The notes: generated by a model from the letters alone, not told the origin. A DNA stretch of 26,822 nucleotides from Anaerolineaceae bacterium UBA5211 (GCA_002412595.1 DHVJ01000053.1:1-26822); one strand, 5' to 3'; shown: positions 7,984 through 16,865, counted from the stretch's first letter. Made by a program: numbers and translations.

Positions 7984-8522
7984 CAGATAAATACCACCAA
8001 TACAAAGATAAATGCGACCGCAATCGCGAAGTAAATTCCCGGTACGCCCAACCAGGCGGGCGGCAGCATCGGAACAATTTTCAGGGCTGCTTCTCCGGCC
8101 TGCGTTCCGGCGATGGGAGCCAGCACAAAGGGGAAGGGATAATTGGCCGCGTGAATGAAATACCAGATTGAGCCGAAAATCATGTATCCGTTAAAAGCTC
8201 CGATAATCAACCCCAGAATGGTATCCTGCAGGCGGTCACGCATGAAGCGCTGGTTGTCCACAAAAGCGGGCAGGTTAGGTGTTTGATAACCGGCGAAAAC
8301 AATGATGCCGAGGACAAGACTGTTGAAAATCACCTCAGACGTGGCCGGATCGCTATTGAAGAATGTTGAAATGCCTGGTACATAGGTTTGCAAAACCGAA
8401 ATAATGAATAATGCCAAAAAGGCGCTGAAAGTCGCAATGGTTTCCTTGGCCCAGCCGCGGATTGCGCCGATCAGAGCGAAAATGATGATGAAAAGGTAAA
8501 ATAAGACGTTTAGACTGATCAT
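7983..8522 (-). CDS. CvpA-family-like integral membrane protein
   Basis: A 179-residue hydrophobic protein with about four membrane helices (roughly 4-20, 31-48, 66-80 or so, 102-124, 160-179). The start resembles the CvpA/colicin V production family: a first helix followed by GAIRGWAKE (residues 19-27) and a Gly-spaced third helix LGLIIGAFNGYMIFG. The CvpA function is poorly defined; homologues are linked to envelope integrity. It overlaps murG (ATGA) and murC (TGATG), so it is translated as part of the wall operon. That placement argues for a role in precursor handling or septal envelope, but this is inference. Family assignment is moderate because the similarity is short and hydrophobic. 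Confidence 0.6.
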   Translation of the reverse strand: MISLNVLFYLFIIIFALIGAIRGWAKETIATFSAFLALFIISVLQTYVPGISTFFNSDPATSEVIFNSLVLGIIVFAGYQTPNLPAFVDNQRFMRDRLQDTILGLIIGAFNGYMIFGSIWYFIHAANYPFPFVLAPIAGTQAGEAALKIVPMLPPAWLGVPGIYFAIAVAFIFVLVVFI

Positions 8523-9619
8523 GCGGCTCCTCCTGAGCTGCGTTTTCCAACAGACAGGATCAACTCACTAATCCGAGCTGCGGAATCCGGCGTGGCCATT
8601 TGCAGCATAGCTGAACGCATGCCCGCCAGTTTTTGTGGGTCATTCATCAATGCCTTGATCTGCTTTGCCAGCTCTTGGTCCAGCTGCCTGTCTTCCAATA
8701 GAATCGCGCCTCCGCCGTTAGCGAGATATGCCGCGTTTTGGTGCTGGTAGCGCCAGGCGTAGGGGTAGGGCACTAAAATGGCCGGCAGACCGAAATAGGG
8801 CAGCTCGCCCAGTGTAGAAGCGCCTGCGCGGCATACCACCAGATCCGCCGCGGCGAAAGCAGCACCCATGTCCTCGTGCAGGAAGGCATAAGGATGGTAG
8901 CGGGCGGCTAATTTGGGTGACAGGTCCTTCACTAAAGCTTGCACTTCTTCCCAATTGTCCTTGCCGCTGATATGGATGATGTGCAGCTCCGGCAGCAGTT
9001 CCGGCAGGATATTCAACAAAGTCTGGTTAATAGAGCGTGCGCCCTTGCTGCCGCCAAAAACCAGCAATACTTTCTCGTTTTCCGGCAAATTGAAATGAGC
9101 GCGTGCAGCCTGCCGCTGCCATTGTGTCATTTCCGTGCGGACGGGATAGCCAGTTACCTCAGTTTTTCCTTCGGGTAAATAGGGCAGTGAGGCTTTGCAG
9201 CTGGCGGCCACTTTTTCGGCTGAACGCAGGATGGTTTTCAAGGCTAAACCGGGTTCGATATCCGGGACAAACACCACGGAAGGGATGCGCCGGCCTGCCA
9301 GGGCCACCGGAACGCCCAGATAGCCGCCGGTGAAGAACATGACTTGCGGTTGGAAGCGCGTGATGAGGTCGGAAGCCTGGTGCCAGCCTTTGTAAAGCTG
9401 GGACAGGTTGCCGGGCAGTACCTTCAGCCCCACACCGTGTAATCCGGCTGCGGGGATGGACTGGTACGATAACTTATAGCTTTTCAGCAAAGTTTCCTCC
9501 ATTCCGCTTTGGCTGCCGATCCACAAGACCTCATCCACTTTATTTTCGAGCGCTTGAAGGACGGCGATTGCGGGATACACTCCGCCACCCGTCATTCCTG
9601 CGCAAATTAACAGCCGCAT
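8519..9619 (-). CDS. murG: Undecaprenyl-PP-MurNAc-pentapeptide GlcNAc transferase MurG
   Basis: A 366-residue GT-B enzyme that adds GlcNAc to lipid I, giving lipid II at the inner face of the membrane. The UDP-GlcNAc domain shows VVCRAGASTLGELPYFGLPAILVPYPYA and HQNAAYL, diagnostic of MurG. The first glycine loop reads AGMTGGGVYPA (residues 7-17), where most MurGs have GGTGGH; the histidine is replaced by Gly13. The start at 9619 has GAAGGGAAG upstream and gives the family N terminus, but places the first 80 nt inside the 3' end of ftsW in another frame. The stop overlaps the next gene by 4 nt. Confidence 0.95.
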   Translation of the reverse strand: MRLLICAGMTGGGVYPAIAVLQALENKVDEVLWIGSQSGMEETLLKSYKLSYQSIPAAGLHGVGLKVLPGNLSQLYKGWHQASDLITRFQPQVMFFTGGYLGVPVALAGRRIPSVVFVPDIEPGLALKTILRSAEKVAASCKASLPYLPEGKTEVTGYPVRTEMTQWQRQAARAHFNLPENEKVLLVFGGSKGARSINQTLLNILPELLPELHIIHISGKDNWEEVQALVKDLSPKLAARYHPYAFLHEDMGAAFAAADLVVCRAGASTLGELPYFGLPAILVPYPYAWRYQHQNAAYLANGGGAILLEDRQLDQELAKQIKALMNDPQKLAGMRSAMLQMATPDSAARISELILSVGKRSSGGAA

Positions 9620-10781
9620 TCAGGGTCTTCCCTTCTTCTTCATTATTTTGGATGGCCGTCACGCGGCCAACGTTCAAGACAATACCTACGCCGATCAAGA
9701 CCATGGTCAGGTTGGAGCCGCCGTAACTGATAAAGGGCAGCGCGTTGCCTGCGAATGGCAGCAAATTGACCAAGACACTCATATTGATGAATGCCTCTGA
9801 GAATATCCAAATGGTGATGCCGGAGGCTAACAAACGGCCGAGCATATCGGGTGCGTTTTTTGCGATGGTCAAGCCACGCCATAGGAATACGACGAAGAGC
9901 AGGATGACCGCGGTTGCCCCGAATATGCCGGTTTCCTCCACAATCACTGCGAAGATGGAGTCGGTGGGTGCCACCGGCAGGCCGGTGAATTTGGTGTTGG
10001 CACGTCCGATGCCAACGCCGAACAGGCCTCCGCGCACAATGGCTTCGAATGAACGCGTCAAGTGATAGGATGCGGTGGAGGGATCTTCAATACCGGCGAT
10101 AAAGGTAACGATGCGTTCCTTTCCGGTGTCATAAAAGAGCAGCAGCAAGGAGCCGGCCAGGATCGCGACGATCAACGCAGGAATGATCTGCCGGATTTCG
10201 CCACCGCCCAGATAGAACATGATACCGCCGATGACGATGATGGTGATGGCCGCGCTCAAGTCCGGTTGGATCAGGATCAGGGCAGCAGAAGTGCCCAGGA
10301 TAAAAGCCATGGGGATGATACCGAACTTCATGTCTTTGATGTAATCTTGTTTGCCGTGCAACCAAAAGGCCAGGTAGATGATGGTTACCAGTTTAGCCAG
10401 CTCAGAAGGTTGGACGGAACCGGAAAGCAAGCCTCTCTTAGCACCCAAGCGTACCTCTTCCACGTAAAAAATAACCATCATAAGCAGGATGAGGGTGAAT
10501 ATCATCATGGGTACAACAAATTTCTTAATGCGGTGGTAATCGAAATAAAAGGCAAAAATGGCTACCGCGCTTCCGAGTAACAAGAAACGCACCTGGCGTT
10601 CGAGCATGTAAGAGGCCTTTTCGCCCATGATTGAGACGGAATACTGCCAGCTGGCGGAATAAAGCATCAAGAGGCCAAAAGAGAGCAGTGCCACGATGGT
10701 GAAGAACATAGGCACGTCCAGGCCTAAATACAGGGGCTTGCGTTTGCGTTGCTGGTTTACAGTGACGGATTTACCGCTCAT
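9540..10781 (-). CDS. ftsW: SEDS-family lipid II polymerase FtsW
   Basis: A 413-residue polytopic protein, the septal peptidoglycan glycosyltransferase working with FtsI. Motifs include LLMLYSAS in the first helix, GSVQPSELAKL, QPDLSAAI, GVGIGRANTKF..LPVAPTDSIFAVIVEETG (around the catalytic Asp loop) and LPFISYGGSN. About ten helices are expected. The start forms an ATGA overlap with the murD stop. The C-terminal tail after the last helix is basic (RRNDGWRSVSRNRRPSSARK), and its last ~26 codons overlap the beginning of murG by 80 nt in a different frame. That overlap is long for this operon, where most others are 1-4 nt. Confidence 0.96.
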   Translation of the reverse strand: MSGKSVTVNQQRKRKPLYLGLDVPMFFTIVALLSFGLLMLYSASWQYSVSIMGEKASYMLERQVRFLLLGSAVAIFAFYFDYHRIKKFVVPMMIFTLILLMMVIFYVEEVRLGAKRGLLSGSVQPSELAKLVTIIYLAFWLHGKQDYIKDMKFGIIPMAFILGTSAALILIQPDLSAAITIIVIGGIMFYLGGGEIRQIIPALIVAILAGSLLLLFYDTGKERIVTFIAGIEDPSTASYHLTRSFEAIVRGGLFGVGIGRANTKFTGLPVAPTDSIFAVIVEETGIFGATAVILLFVVFLWRGLTIAKNAPDMLGRLLASGITIWIFSEAFINMSVLVNLLPFAGNALPFISYGGSNLTMVLIGVGIVLNVGRVTAIQNNEEEGKTLNAAVNLRRNDGWRSVSRNRRPSSARK

Positions 10782-12148
10782 GGCAGTTCCTTTACTAATT
10801 TTCGGAAATATTCACCACGCTCTTCAAAGTCATGGAAAGCGTCAAAGCTGGTTCCGCCGGGTGAGAGCAGCACACTTTCGCCTGTGATGGCCAAGCGGTC
10901 TGCTTCCTGAACTGCGGCTTGCAGATCAGCTACCTGAGAGAGCGGATAATCCGGGCTGCTGCGCTGCAGAGCTTCTTTAATCAGATCACCGGCTTCGCCG
11001 AACAGGATAACTTTGGGTTTGCGCTCAGCCAAGAGATCGGCCAGCTCATCCCAGGGCAGGTCTTTATCGCGGCCGCCCAGTAACAACACCAGGGGTGTGT
11101 TCATGGCGCGCACGGCTGCCATGACGCGTTCGGGTGCTGTGGCGATGGAATCGTTGTACCAGCGCACACCCGCGCGCTCACGCACCAGTTCCAGACGGTG
11201 GGGTACGCCCTTGACTGCGTCAATGCCGCTGCGCATGGATTCCGGGCTGAAACCGGCCGCAAAGGATGCGGCACAAGCAGCCAGCGCGTTAGCCAGGTTA
11301 TGCTTGCCGGTCAGATGCAGCGCGCTCAAAGGAACCAATGGGGTTACAGCGCCCTGCCATTCCATCACAATGGTTTCGTCCTGGACGTAACAGCCGTTGC
11401 CATGCAATGGCCGGTTGAAGCCAAAAGTCAACAGACTGCCGCGCACTTCTCCGGCTAAGCCCAATGATCCCGGGTCATCCCGGTTAAGGATGGCAATGTC
11501 ATCGATGTGTTGGTGCTGGAGGATATGTGCTTTGGCGGCGGTATAGGCTGCCATGCTCTTGTGGCGGTCTAAATGGTTCGGCGTGATGTTGAGCACTACC
11601 GCGATGCGCGGTGAGACGCTCATTAATTCCAGTTGAAAACTGGAAAATTCAACCACAGCCCAATCTTTTGGTTGGATTTCTTCTAAATGTTCGATTAGGG
11701 GATAGCCGATATTCCCGCCGACCCAGGCTTTGTATGGAGAAGTCAGCGCGGATTTGGCAATCTCACCGCATAAGGTGGTGGTGGTTGTTTTACCGGCTGA
11801 ACCGGTGATGCCAATGACGCTGGCTTTCACAGCCTGCAAGAAAATTTGCGAATCGTTGCTTAGTTCAATGCCGCGCTTCTGCGCTTCCTGAATCAGAGGC
11901 AGTTCCAACGGGACGCCGCCGGATATGCATACCATGTCAGTACCCTGCAGCAGCTCCAGCGGATGACTGCCGAAATGGAAGCGGATGCCCTGCTTTTGCA
12001 GGTCAGGCATTATTCTGACAAAGTTTTCCTGCGGGCGGTTATCGTTCAACAGGACCTTGGCGCCATGCGATGCAAGGAAACGTGAAGCAGCCATCCCCTG
12101 TCGGGCGGCTCCTATCACTAAAACCTGTTTTCCTTGCCAATTTTTCAT
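10778..12148 (-). CDS. murD: UDP-N-acetylmuramoylalanine--D-glutamate ligase
   Basis: A 456-residue Mur ligase that adds D-Glu to UDP-MurNAc-L-Ala. The N-terminal domain has VLVIGAARQGMAASRFL. The ATP loop is TGSAGKTTT (115-123), where TGTNGKTT is more usual, but the Lys-Thr core is intact. Further motifs are EFSSFQLE, NITPNHLDRH, the MurD-specific PHRLE in VKGVPHRLELV, YNDSIATAPE and LLGGRDKDLPWDEL. It starts 3 nt after the mraY stop and its own stop overlaps the ftsW ATG. Cytoplasmic, with the mraY-murD-ftsW-murG order typical of dcw clusters. Confidence 0.96.
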   Translation of the reverse strand: MKNWQGKQVLVIGAARQGMAASRFLASHGAKVLLNDNRPQENFVRIMPDLQKQGIRFHFGSHPLELLQGTDMVCISGGVPLELPLIQEAQKRGIELSNDSQIFLQAVKASVIGITGSAGKTTTTTLCGEIAKSALTSPYKAWVGGNIGYPLIEHLEEIQPKDWAVVEFSSFQLELMSVSPRIAVVLNITPNHLDRHKSMAAYTAAKAHILQHQHIDDIAILNRDDPGSLGLAGEVRGSLLTFGFNRPLHGNGCYVQDETIVMEWQGAVTPLVPLSALHLTGKHNLANALAACAASFAAGFSPESMRSGIDAVKGVPHRLELVRERAGVRWYNDSIATAPERVMAAVRAMNTPLVLLLGGRDKDLPWDELADLLAERKPKVILFGEAGDLIKEALQRSSPDYPLSQVADLQAAVQEADRLAITGESVLLSPGGTSFDAFHDFEERGEYFRKLVKELP

Positions 12149-12151
12149 TAT

Positions 12152-13147
12152 TTATCCTACAAAAGTAAACGCGATGCCCAGCATAGTTGCGATCAAGCTG
12201 ACCAGCCAGAAACGCTGCACGACCTGGGTTTCGCTCCACCCCAGCAACTCGAAGTGGTGGTGCAGGGGCGCCATGCGGAACAAGCGCTTGCCGTGCGTCC
12301 ATTTAAAATAAAGTACCTGCAGAACCACACTGATGGTCTCGGCCACCGGGATGATGGCGATGATGGGCAGGATCAACCACTGGCCGGTCATCAGCGCGAT
12401 GGTGCCCAGGGTTGCCCCGATGGCCAGCGAACCGGTATCACCCATGAACAGCTCGGCCGGGTGTACGTTGAACCACAAAAAGCCCAGCAGCGCGCCTGCG
12501 ACAGTGAAGCAGAAGCGGGCTAAAAAGACCTGATGCTGGGTTAGTGCAATGGCTCCGTATGCGACAAATGCGGTGGCGGAAATCAAGCCTGCCAGCCCAT
12601 CCAGTCCGTCGGTAAAATTGATCGCGTTGGAGAAGCCTACAATGATCACGGTCGCGATGGGAATATACCAGACGCCCAATTCTAAAGGTTCAGGATAGCC
12701 CGGCCAATACAATTCAGGCACATTGACAATGTATTTGAGCGCGAAAGCTGCAGCCAGGCCGAGTGCCAACTGGAATAGGAATTTGGTGCGGGCGCGCATG
12801 CCCAGACCGCGCCGGCTGCCACGGATGCCTTCCCAGTCGTCCACAGCCCCTAAAAGGCCAAATGAGACCATGACCAGCATGGGGACGAGCACAGATTGAC
12901 CTAAGATATCAAAGCCCAATAGCGAGGCTGCATTTAGCAGGATGGTGATCAATAACACAGGCACTATGATCATTAAACCGCCCATGGTGGGCGTACCTAA
13001 CTTTTCAATGTGCCGATCTGGGCCTTCTTCACGAATGATTTTACCGATCTTGAAGTATTTCAGCAGGCTGATGAAGGGAGATCCCCAAATTACTGTCATA
13101 ATAAAGGCCATCAGGGTGAGTGATAGTGCCAGTGAGGTTTCTTTCAT
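12152..13147 (-). CDS. mraY: Phospho-N-acetylmuramoyl-pentapeptide transferase MraY
   Basis: A 331-residue polytopic membrane enzyme that transfers phospho-MurNAc-pentapeptide to undecaprenyl phosphate, making lipid I. Conserved elements: HIEKLGTPTMGG (46-57), Asp103-Asp104 in GAVDDWEGI, NAINFTDGLDGLAG (174-187), MGDTGSLA (235-242) and the HHH motif in APLHHHFE (293-300). These cover the catalytic aspartates and the Mg2+/nucleotide site. The start overlaps the murF stop by 4 nt (ATGA). About ten membrane segments fit the family. Nothing is abnormal apart from a slightly short length. Confidence 0.97.
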   Translation of the reverse strand: MKETSLALSLTLMAFIMTVIWGSPFISLLKYFKIGKIIREEGPDRHIEKLGTPTMGGLMIIVPVLLITILLNAASLLGFDILGQSVLVPMLVMVSFGLLGAVDDWEGIRGSRRGLGMRARTKFLFQLALGLAAAFALKYIVNVPELYWPGYPEPLELGVWYIPIATVIIVGFSNAINFTDGLDGLAGLISATAFVAYGAIALTQHQVFLARFCFTVAGALLGFLWFNVHPAELFMGDTGSLAIGATLGTIALMTGQWLILPIIAIIPVAETISVVLQVLYFKWTHGKRLFRMAPLHHHFELLGWSETQVVQRFWLVSLIATMLGIAFTFVG

Positions 13148-14565
13148 GCGTTTTCCTCCAGAATGGCCGCGATGCGGTCCATGCGTAATCCATGTGACCC
13201 CTTGATTAAAACAACATCCCCTGCCCGCAGGTTGTACTTCAGTACATCCGCAGCTTGCAGTGCGTCTTCCACCCAGGTGATGGCAGTGGGTGCCAGCCCT
13301 ACCTGTTGGGCAGAATCTGCAATGGTGCGGCCGCGCGGGCCGACGGCGATGAGGTGCTGCACAACCTGGGCGGCACGCTGGCCGACCAGTTCATGCCCCT
13401 CTTTTTCGTATTGCCCTAATTCCAACATATCGCCCAGAACGGCGATTTTTTGGCCTTTAAGTTCATCCAGCAGGTCAAGAGCGGCCAATGTGGACTCGGG
13501 TGTGGCATTGTAGGCGTCATCCAGGATCAGCGCGCCGTTGTTGGTCTGCACAGCGACCAGGCGCAGCTGGGTGTTGCTGTGAGCCAATCCATCGGTAACT
13601 TCCTGCCAGGTCAACCCCTCACTGAAACCGACCGCGGCAGCACGCAGAATTGTTTGCACGGAATGGCGCCCCAGGATGGGCACTTCCATGCGCACCGATT
13701 TCCCCTGGTAATGCATGCGGAATTGAATGCCCTTCAGACCGCAGCCCTGGATTTCGTCTGCCCATAAATGAGCATTGGCATCCAATCCGTAAAACAGCAC
13801 GTCTGCTTGTGTTTGGTCAGCCATGGCGCGCACGTACGGGTCGTCATAATTCAGAATGGCTACGCCTTCCGGCGCGGCCGGCAGGGCCTGCACCAATTCG
13901 GATTTGCCCTTAGCGATAGCTTCCTGTGAACCGGCGCGCTCGGCGTGTACGGTGCCGATGTTGGTCACTACGCCAATTTCCGGTTGGGCAATATCGCACA
14001 GGAAGGTGATCTCACCGGGGTAATAAAAGCCCATTTCGGCTACCAGGCGTTCATAGCCACTGCCTAAGTTGAGGATGGTCAGGGGCAGACCAATTTCATT
14101 GTTGTAATTGCCGGGATTGCGGTACGTATGGAATTTACGCGCCAGCACCTCGGCGGTCAATTCCTTGGTGGAGGATTTGCCCACGCTGCCGGTGATACCC
14201 ACCACGCGCAGGGACAATTTCCGGCGCCAATATCGGGCCAGGTCTTGCAATGCTTTCAGGCTGTCGTCCACACGCAGGCAGAAAGGTTTTTCCGGGATGG
14301 ATAAATCTGCTGTGCTGGCGACTGTGCGCAGGTCCAAAATGCGCATTTCGTCCGGCATATCCTGCTGGACCAACGCGATTTGCGCGCCATTCTTGAAAGC
14401 TGAAGCGACAAAACGATGTCCGTCCGAGTTTTCACCGGGCAGGGCGATAAAAAGTGATCCGGGGATAGCTTTACGGGAATCGATAACCGCTTCCGTCAGC
14501 AGCGCTCCCGGTTGCGCCATCTGAATGTTTGTCAATGCTTGCACGATATCGTTAAGAGTAATCAT
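13144..14565 (-). CDS. murF: UDP-N-acetylmuramoyl-tripeptide--D-alanyl-D-alanine ligase
   Basis: A 473-residue Mur ligase attaching D-Ala-D-Ala, the product of Ddl, to the tripeptide precursor. The N-terminal domain has DSRKAIPGSLFIALPGENSDGH; the ATP loop is TGSVGKSST (125-133). MurF-specific blocks follow: HTYRNPGNYNNEIGLPLTIL, NIGTVHAERAGSQEAIAKGKSEL, DDAYNATPEST and VLGDMLELG. It starts 2 nt after the ftsI stop behind GGAAGGA. In most dcw clusters murE stands between ftsI and murF; here it does not, and these motifs show that this gene is MurF and not MurE. Confidence 0.96.
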   Translation of the reverse strand: MITLNDIVQALTNIQMAQPGALLTEAVIDSRKAIPGSLFIALPGENSDGHRFVASAFKNGAQIALVQQDMPDEMRILDLRTVASTADLSIPEKPFCLRVDDSLKALQDLARYWRRKLSLRVVGITGSVGKSSTKELTAEVLARKFHTYRNPGNYNNEIGLPLTILNLGSGYERLVAEMGFYYPGEITFLCDIAQPEIGVVTNIGTVHAERAGSQEAIAKGKSELVQALPAAPEGVAILNYDDPYVRAMADQTQADVLFYGLDANAHLWADEIQGCGLKGIQFRMHYQGKSVRMEVPILGRHSVQTILRAAAVGFSEGLTWQEVTDGLAHSNTQLRLVAVQTNNGALILDDAYNATPESTLAALDLLDELKGQKIAVLGDMLELGQYEKEGHELVGQRAAQVVQHLIAVGPRGRTIADSAQQVGLAPTAITWVEDALQAADVLKYNLRAGDVVLIKGSHGLRMDRIAAILEENA

Positions 14566-14567
14566 GC

Positions 14568-16355
14568 CTATCCTTCCTTCGCAACCAGGTTTTGCTGGGT
14601 ATCTTCCGGCGGGATATCCAGATAAACTACCAGTTCTTTGGTGATATCGCTGAACAATGGCGCGGCTACTACAGAACCCCAGGGGGAGTTTTGCGGTTTT
14701 TCCAACCAGATATAAACTAAGAATTGAGGATCATCCGCCGGGCCCCATCCAGCAAAAGAAGCGTTGGTGAGGTCCGTGCTGTATTCACCCTCAACAGGGA
14801 TTTCAGCCGTACCGGTCTTTCCAGCAATGCTATAGCCTGGAACCAGGGCCAGTGACGATTCATTTTCGAGGGATTTCACCAGCATATCGGTCACAGTCCG
14901 GGCAGTTTCGGCTTTAATCGGCACACTCAGCACTTGCGGGGTAGTATTATACTGTTTCCCATCCTGGATGATGGCCTTGAGCACATGGGGTTTCATCATT
15001 TTGCCGTCATTTGCCACTGCGGAAATGGCAGTAGCGAGCTGGATGGGCGTGATGGCTACTCCTTGTCCGAAAGAGTTGGTGAGCAGTTGAATGGGGTACC
15101 AATCCGCGTCATCCGGAACGCTCAGCGGCCAGGTTTCTTCGCCGCCCAGGTCCACGCTGGTGCGGTGGCCGATGCCAAATGCTTGCATGTAATCGTAGAA
15201 TTTCTCCGCGCCTAATTTTTCATCTGCAACCCAGGCTAAACAGACATTCAGAGATTTTTGCATGCAGCCTTGCATGGTTTGTTCGCCATGCCCTTTGCGG
15301 TCCCAGTTGAGGATGGTGCCGCCGTACTTTTCATAGCGGCCGGAATCATTAAAGGTGGTCTCATCGTCCACCACACCGGCATCGTAGGCCGCGGACATGG
15401 TCAGGACCTTGAAAACTGAGCCGGGTTCGTAAGTTTCGCTGATGGCCCGGTTGAAAGGAACTTTGTCTTTGAATTCGTCCTCGTATTTCCAATATTGGTT
15501 GAGGTTGACACGCGGTTGGGTGGCCATGGCTAAAATTTCACCATTGCGCGGGTCGAGCACAATAACGGTCCCGGAAACGGCTTCATCTTCTTTAATGGCT
15601 TCATCCAATTTCTTTTCGACCATGGCTTGAATTTCACGGTCGATGGTCAGCACCAGGCTGGCACCGGCCGGCACCTCTGGCAGGCTTTCCAGCATATAAG
15701 GATTGCGCGGCATGAAAGTTTCCATGGGATTGCCAGCCAGCAGGTCGTCATAATATTCTTCTACACCGTAATATCCCATACCTTCCTGACGATCGCGGAA
15801 GGAATAGAAGCCCAGAATATTGGAGGCTAGACTGTTTTCCGGATAGGTGCGTTTCAGGTGAGAACTCCAGATCAACCCTCTTAAAGAAGGCTCTTCCGTG
15901 TTCTTTCCGTATGGATTTTCAGTCTCATAAGTCTGCTTGACATCGCTGAGCACATCGATCACACCGGAGGGCAGGAAATCGGTGATAACAGCGTAAATGC
16001 TGTTTTCCTCATCGTAGGACTGAGAAACGACATCGTAGATCTGATCGTAAGATAATCCATTGACACCTTCCATGGTTTGGGCAATAGTGTCCGGATTGGT
16101 TACGTATTCCAGCATCACGCCAGCTTCATATACGTCCTCGTTGCCGGCCAGCAGCCGGCCCCAGCGGTCGTAAATATTGCCGCGTTCAGGCGTGTAATTT
16201 TCGATGGCATAGGAATATTCTTCATCTGCCCATTGGCTGAGTTCCTGGTGTTTGGTGCTGTTTTGGATGTGCAGCATTTGCAGCACGATCAGCGCACTGG
16301 AAGAAGTCAGCACGATGCCGATTAACGTCAAACGTGAAAAGTTCCCTTTTTTCAT
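14568..16355 (-). CDS. ftsI: Septal penicillin-binding transpeptidase FtsI/PBP2B class
   Basis: A 595-residue class B PBP cross-linking septal peptidoglycan outside the membrane. The start at 16355 is chosen over an upstream in-frame ATG because it overlaps the preceding stop (ATGA) and begins MKKGNFSRL before a single membrane helix (about 9-29). The dimerisation domain begins near TPERGNIYDRWGRLLA (55-70). Transpeptidase motifs are SVFK (313-316, catalytic Ser313), SLN (368-370) and KTG (513-515). The partner polymerase FtsW is encoded downstream in the same operon. There is no PASTA extension; the protein ends soon after the transpeptidase domain. Confidence 0.95.
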   Translation of the reverse strand: MKKGNFSRLTLIGIVLTSSSALIVLQMLHIQNSTKHQELSQWADEEYSYAIENYTPERGNIYDRWGRLLAGNEDVYEAGVMLEYVTNPDTIAQTMEGVNGLSYDQIYDVVSQSYDEENSIYAVITDFLPSGVIDVLSDVKQTYETENPYGKNTEEPSLRGLIWSSHLKRTYPENSLASNILGFYSFRDRQEGMGYYGVEEYYDDLLAGNPMETFMPRNPYMLESLPEVPAGASLVLTIDREIQAMVEKKLDEAIKEDEAVSGTVIVLDPRNGEILAMATQPRVNLNQYWKYEDEFKDKVPFNRAISETYEPGSVFKVLTMSAAYDAGVVDDETTFNDSGRYEKYGGTILNWDRKGHGEQTMQGCMQKSLNVCLAWVADEKLGAEKFYDYMQAFGIGHRTSVDLGGEETWPLSVPDDADWYPIQLLTNSFGQGVAITPIQLATAISAVANDGKMMKPHVLKAIIQDGKQYNTTPQVLSVPIKAETARTVTDMLVKSLENESSLALVPGYSIAGKTGTAEIPVEGEYSTDLTNASFAGWGPADDPQFLVYIWLEKPQNSPWGSVVAAPLFSDITKELVVYLDIPPEDTQQNLVAKEG

Positions 16356-16822
16356 TGGGCTGCCTCGCTGGTTTGAGCGCTGGTCAGGAATGTGCTGTAG
16401 ATCCAGTCCCACAGGGATTCCTGATAATAATTATTAACCAGCGGTCCGAGTGTGTTCTCAGAACCGGGCGGGGGAGCCAGCAGAACGGGATTCTGTCCCT
16501 CATAGCCCGGAATTGCTATGAAGTGGACTGACTCAGAAGGCGCGCTTTCAAAACCGATTTCTTCGGCCCGTTCCACCATTTTAGTATAGGAGGTTTTCCA
16601 GGCCAGCTCGGTGCGCTGATTAGCGATGATGCGTAAAATTTCCTCTTCCTCGTAATGCATGTCCATAATTTCCAAACCGGCAGAGGCTGATTGGGCGCTG
16701 ATAATCAGATAAATTGAAATAACGACCACAAGCGCGATGACAGGCAGGAGAGACATTCCCACTGATTGGATCTGTCTCCTCCAGGGTGCCTGTTTATAAG
16801 CTTGTTTACTTTTTTTTGCCAT
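16352..16822 (-). CDS. ftsL: FtsL/DivIC-like divisome protein
   Basis: A 156-residue protein in the ftsL position between rsmH and ftsI. Layout: basic cytoplasmic tail (1-20), one membrane helix (about 24-43), a short heptad-like region (about 50-90), then AEEIGFESAPSESVHFIAIPGY, which resembles the end of the FtsL/DivIC domain. FtsL forms a coiled-coil complex with FtsB and FtsQ that activates FtsWI. Sequence identity in this family is low, so the call rests mainly on position and architecture. An extra ~50-residue C-terminal tail contains a Pro-rich patch and a tryptophan-containing segment (SLWDWIYSTFL). The stop overlaps ftsI by 4 nt. Confidence 0.7.
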   Translation of the reverse strand: MAKKSKQAYKQAPWRRQIQSVGMSLLPVIALVVVISIYLIISAQSASAGLEIMDMHYEEEEILRIIANQRTELAWKTSYTKMVERAEEIGFESAPSESVHFIAIPGYEGQNPVLLAPPPGSENTLGPLVNNYYQESLWDWIYSTFLTSAQTSEAAQ

Positions 16823-16865
16823 CTATAACTCTGCCTGTTATATTGACCAATTTTTCTCTATTTTT

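Noticed and set aside
13144..14565. murF considered as murE or a murE-murF fusion
   Set aside because: Motifs (HTYRNPGNYNNEIGLP, HAERAGSQEAIAKGKSEL) are MurF-specific, and length fits a single ligase.
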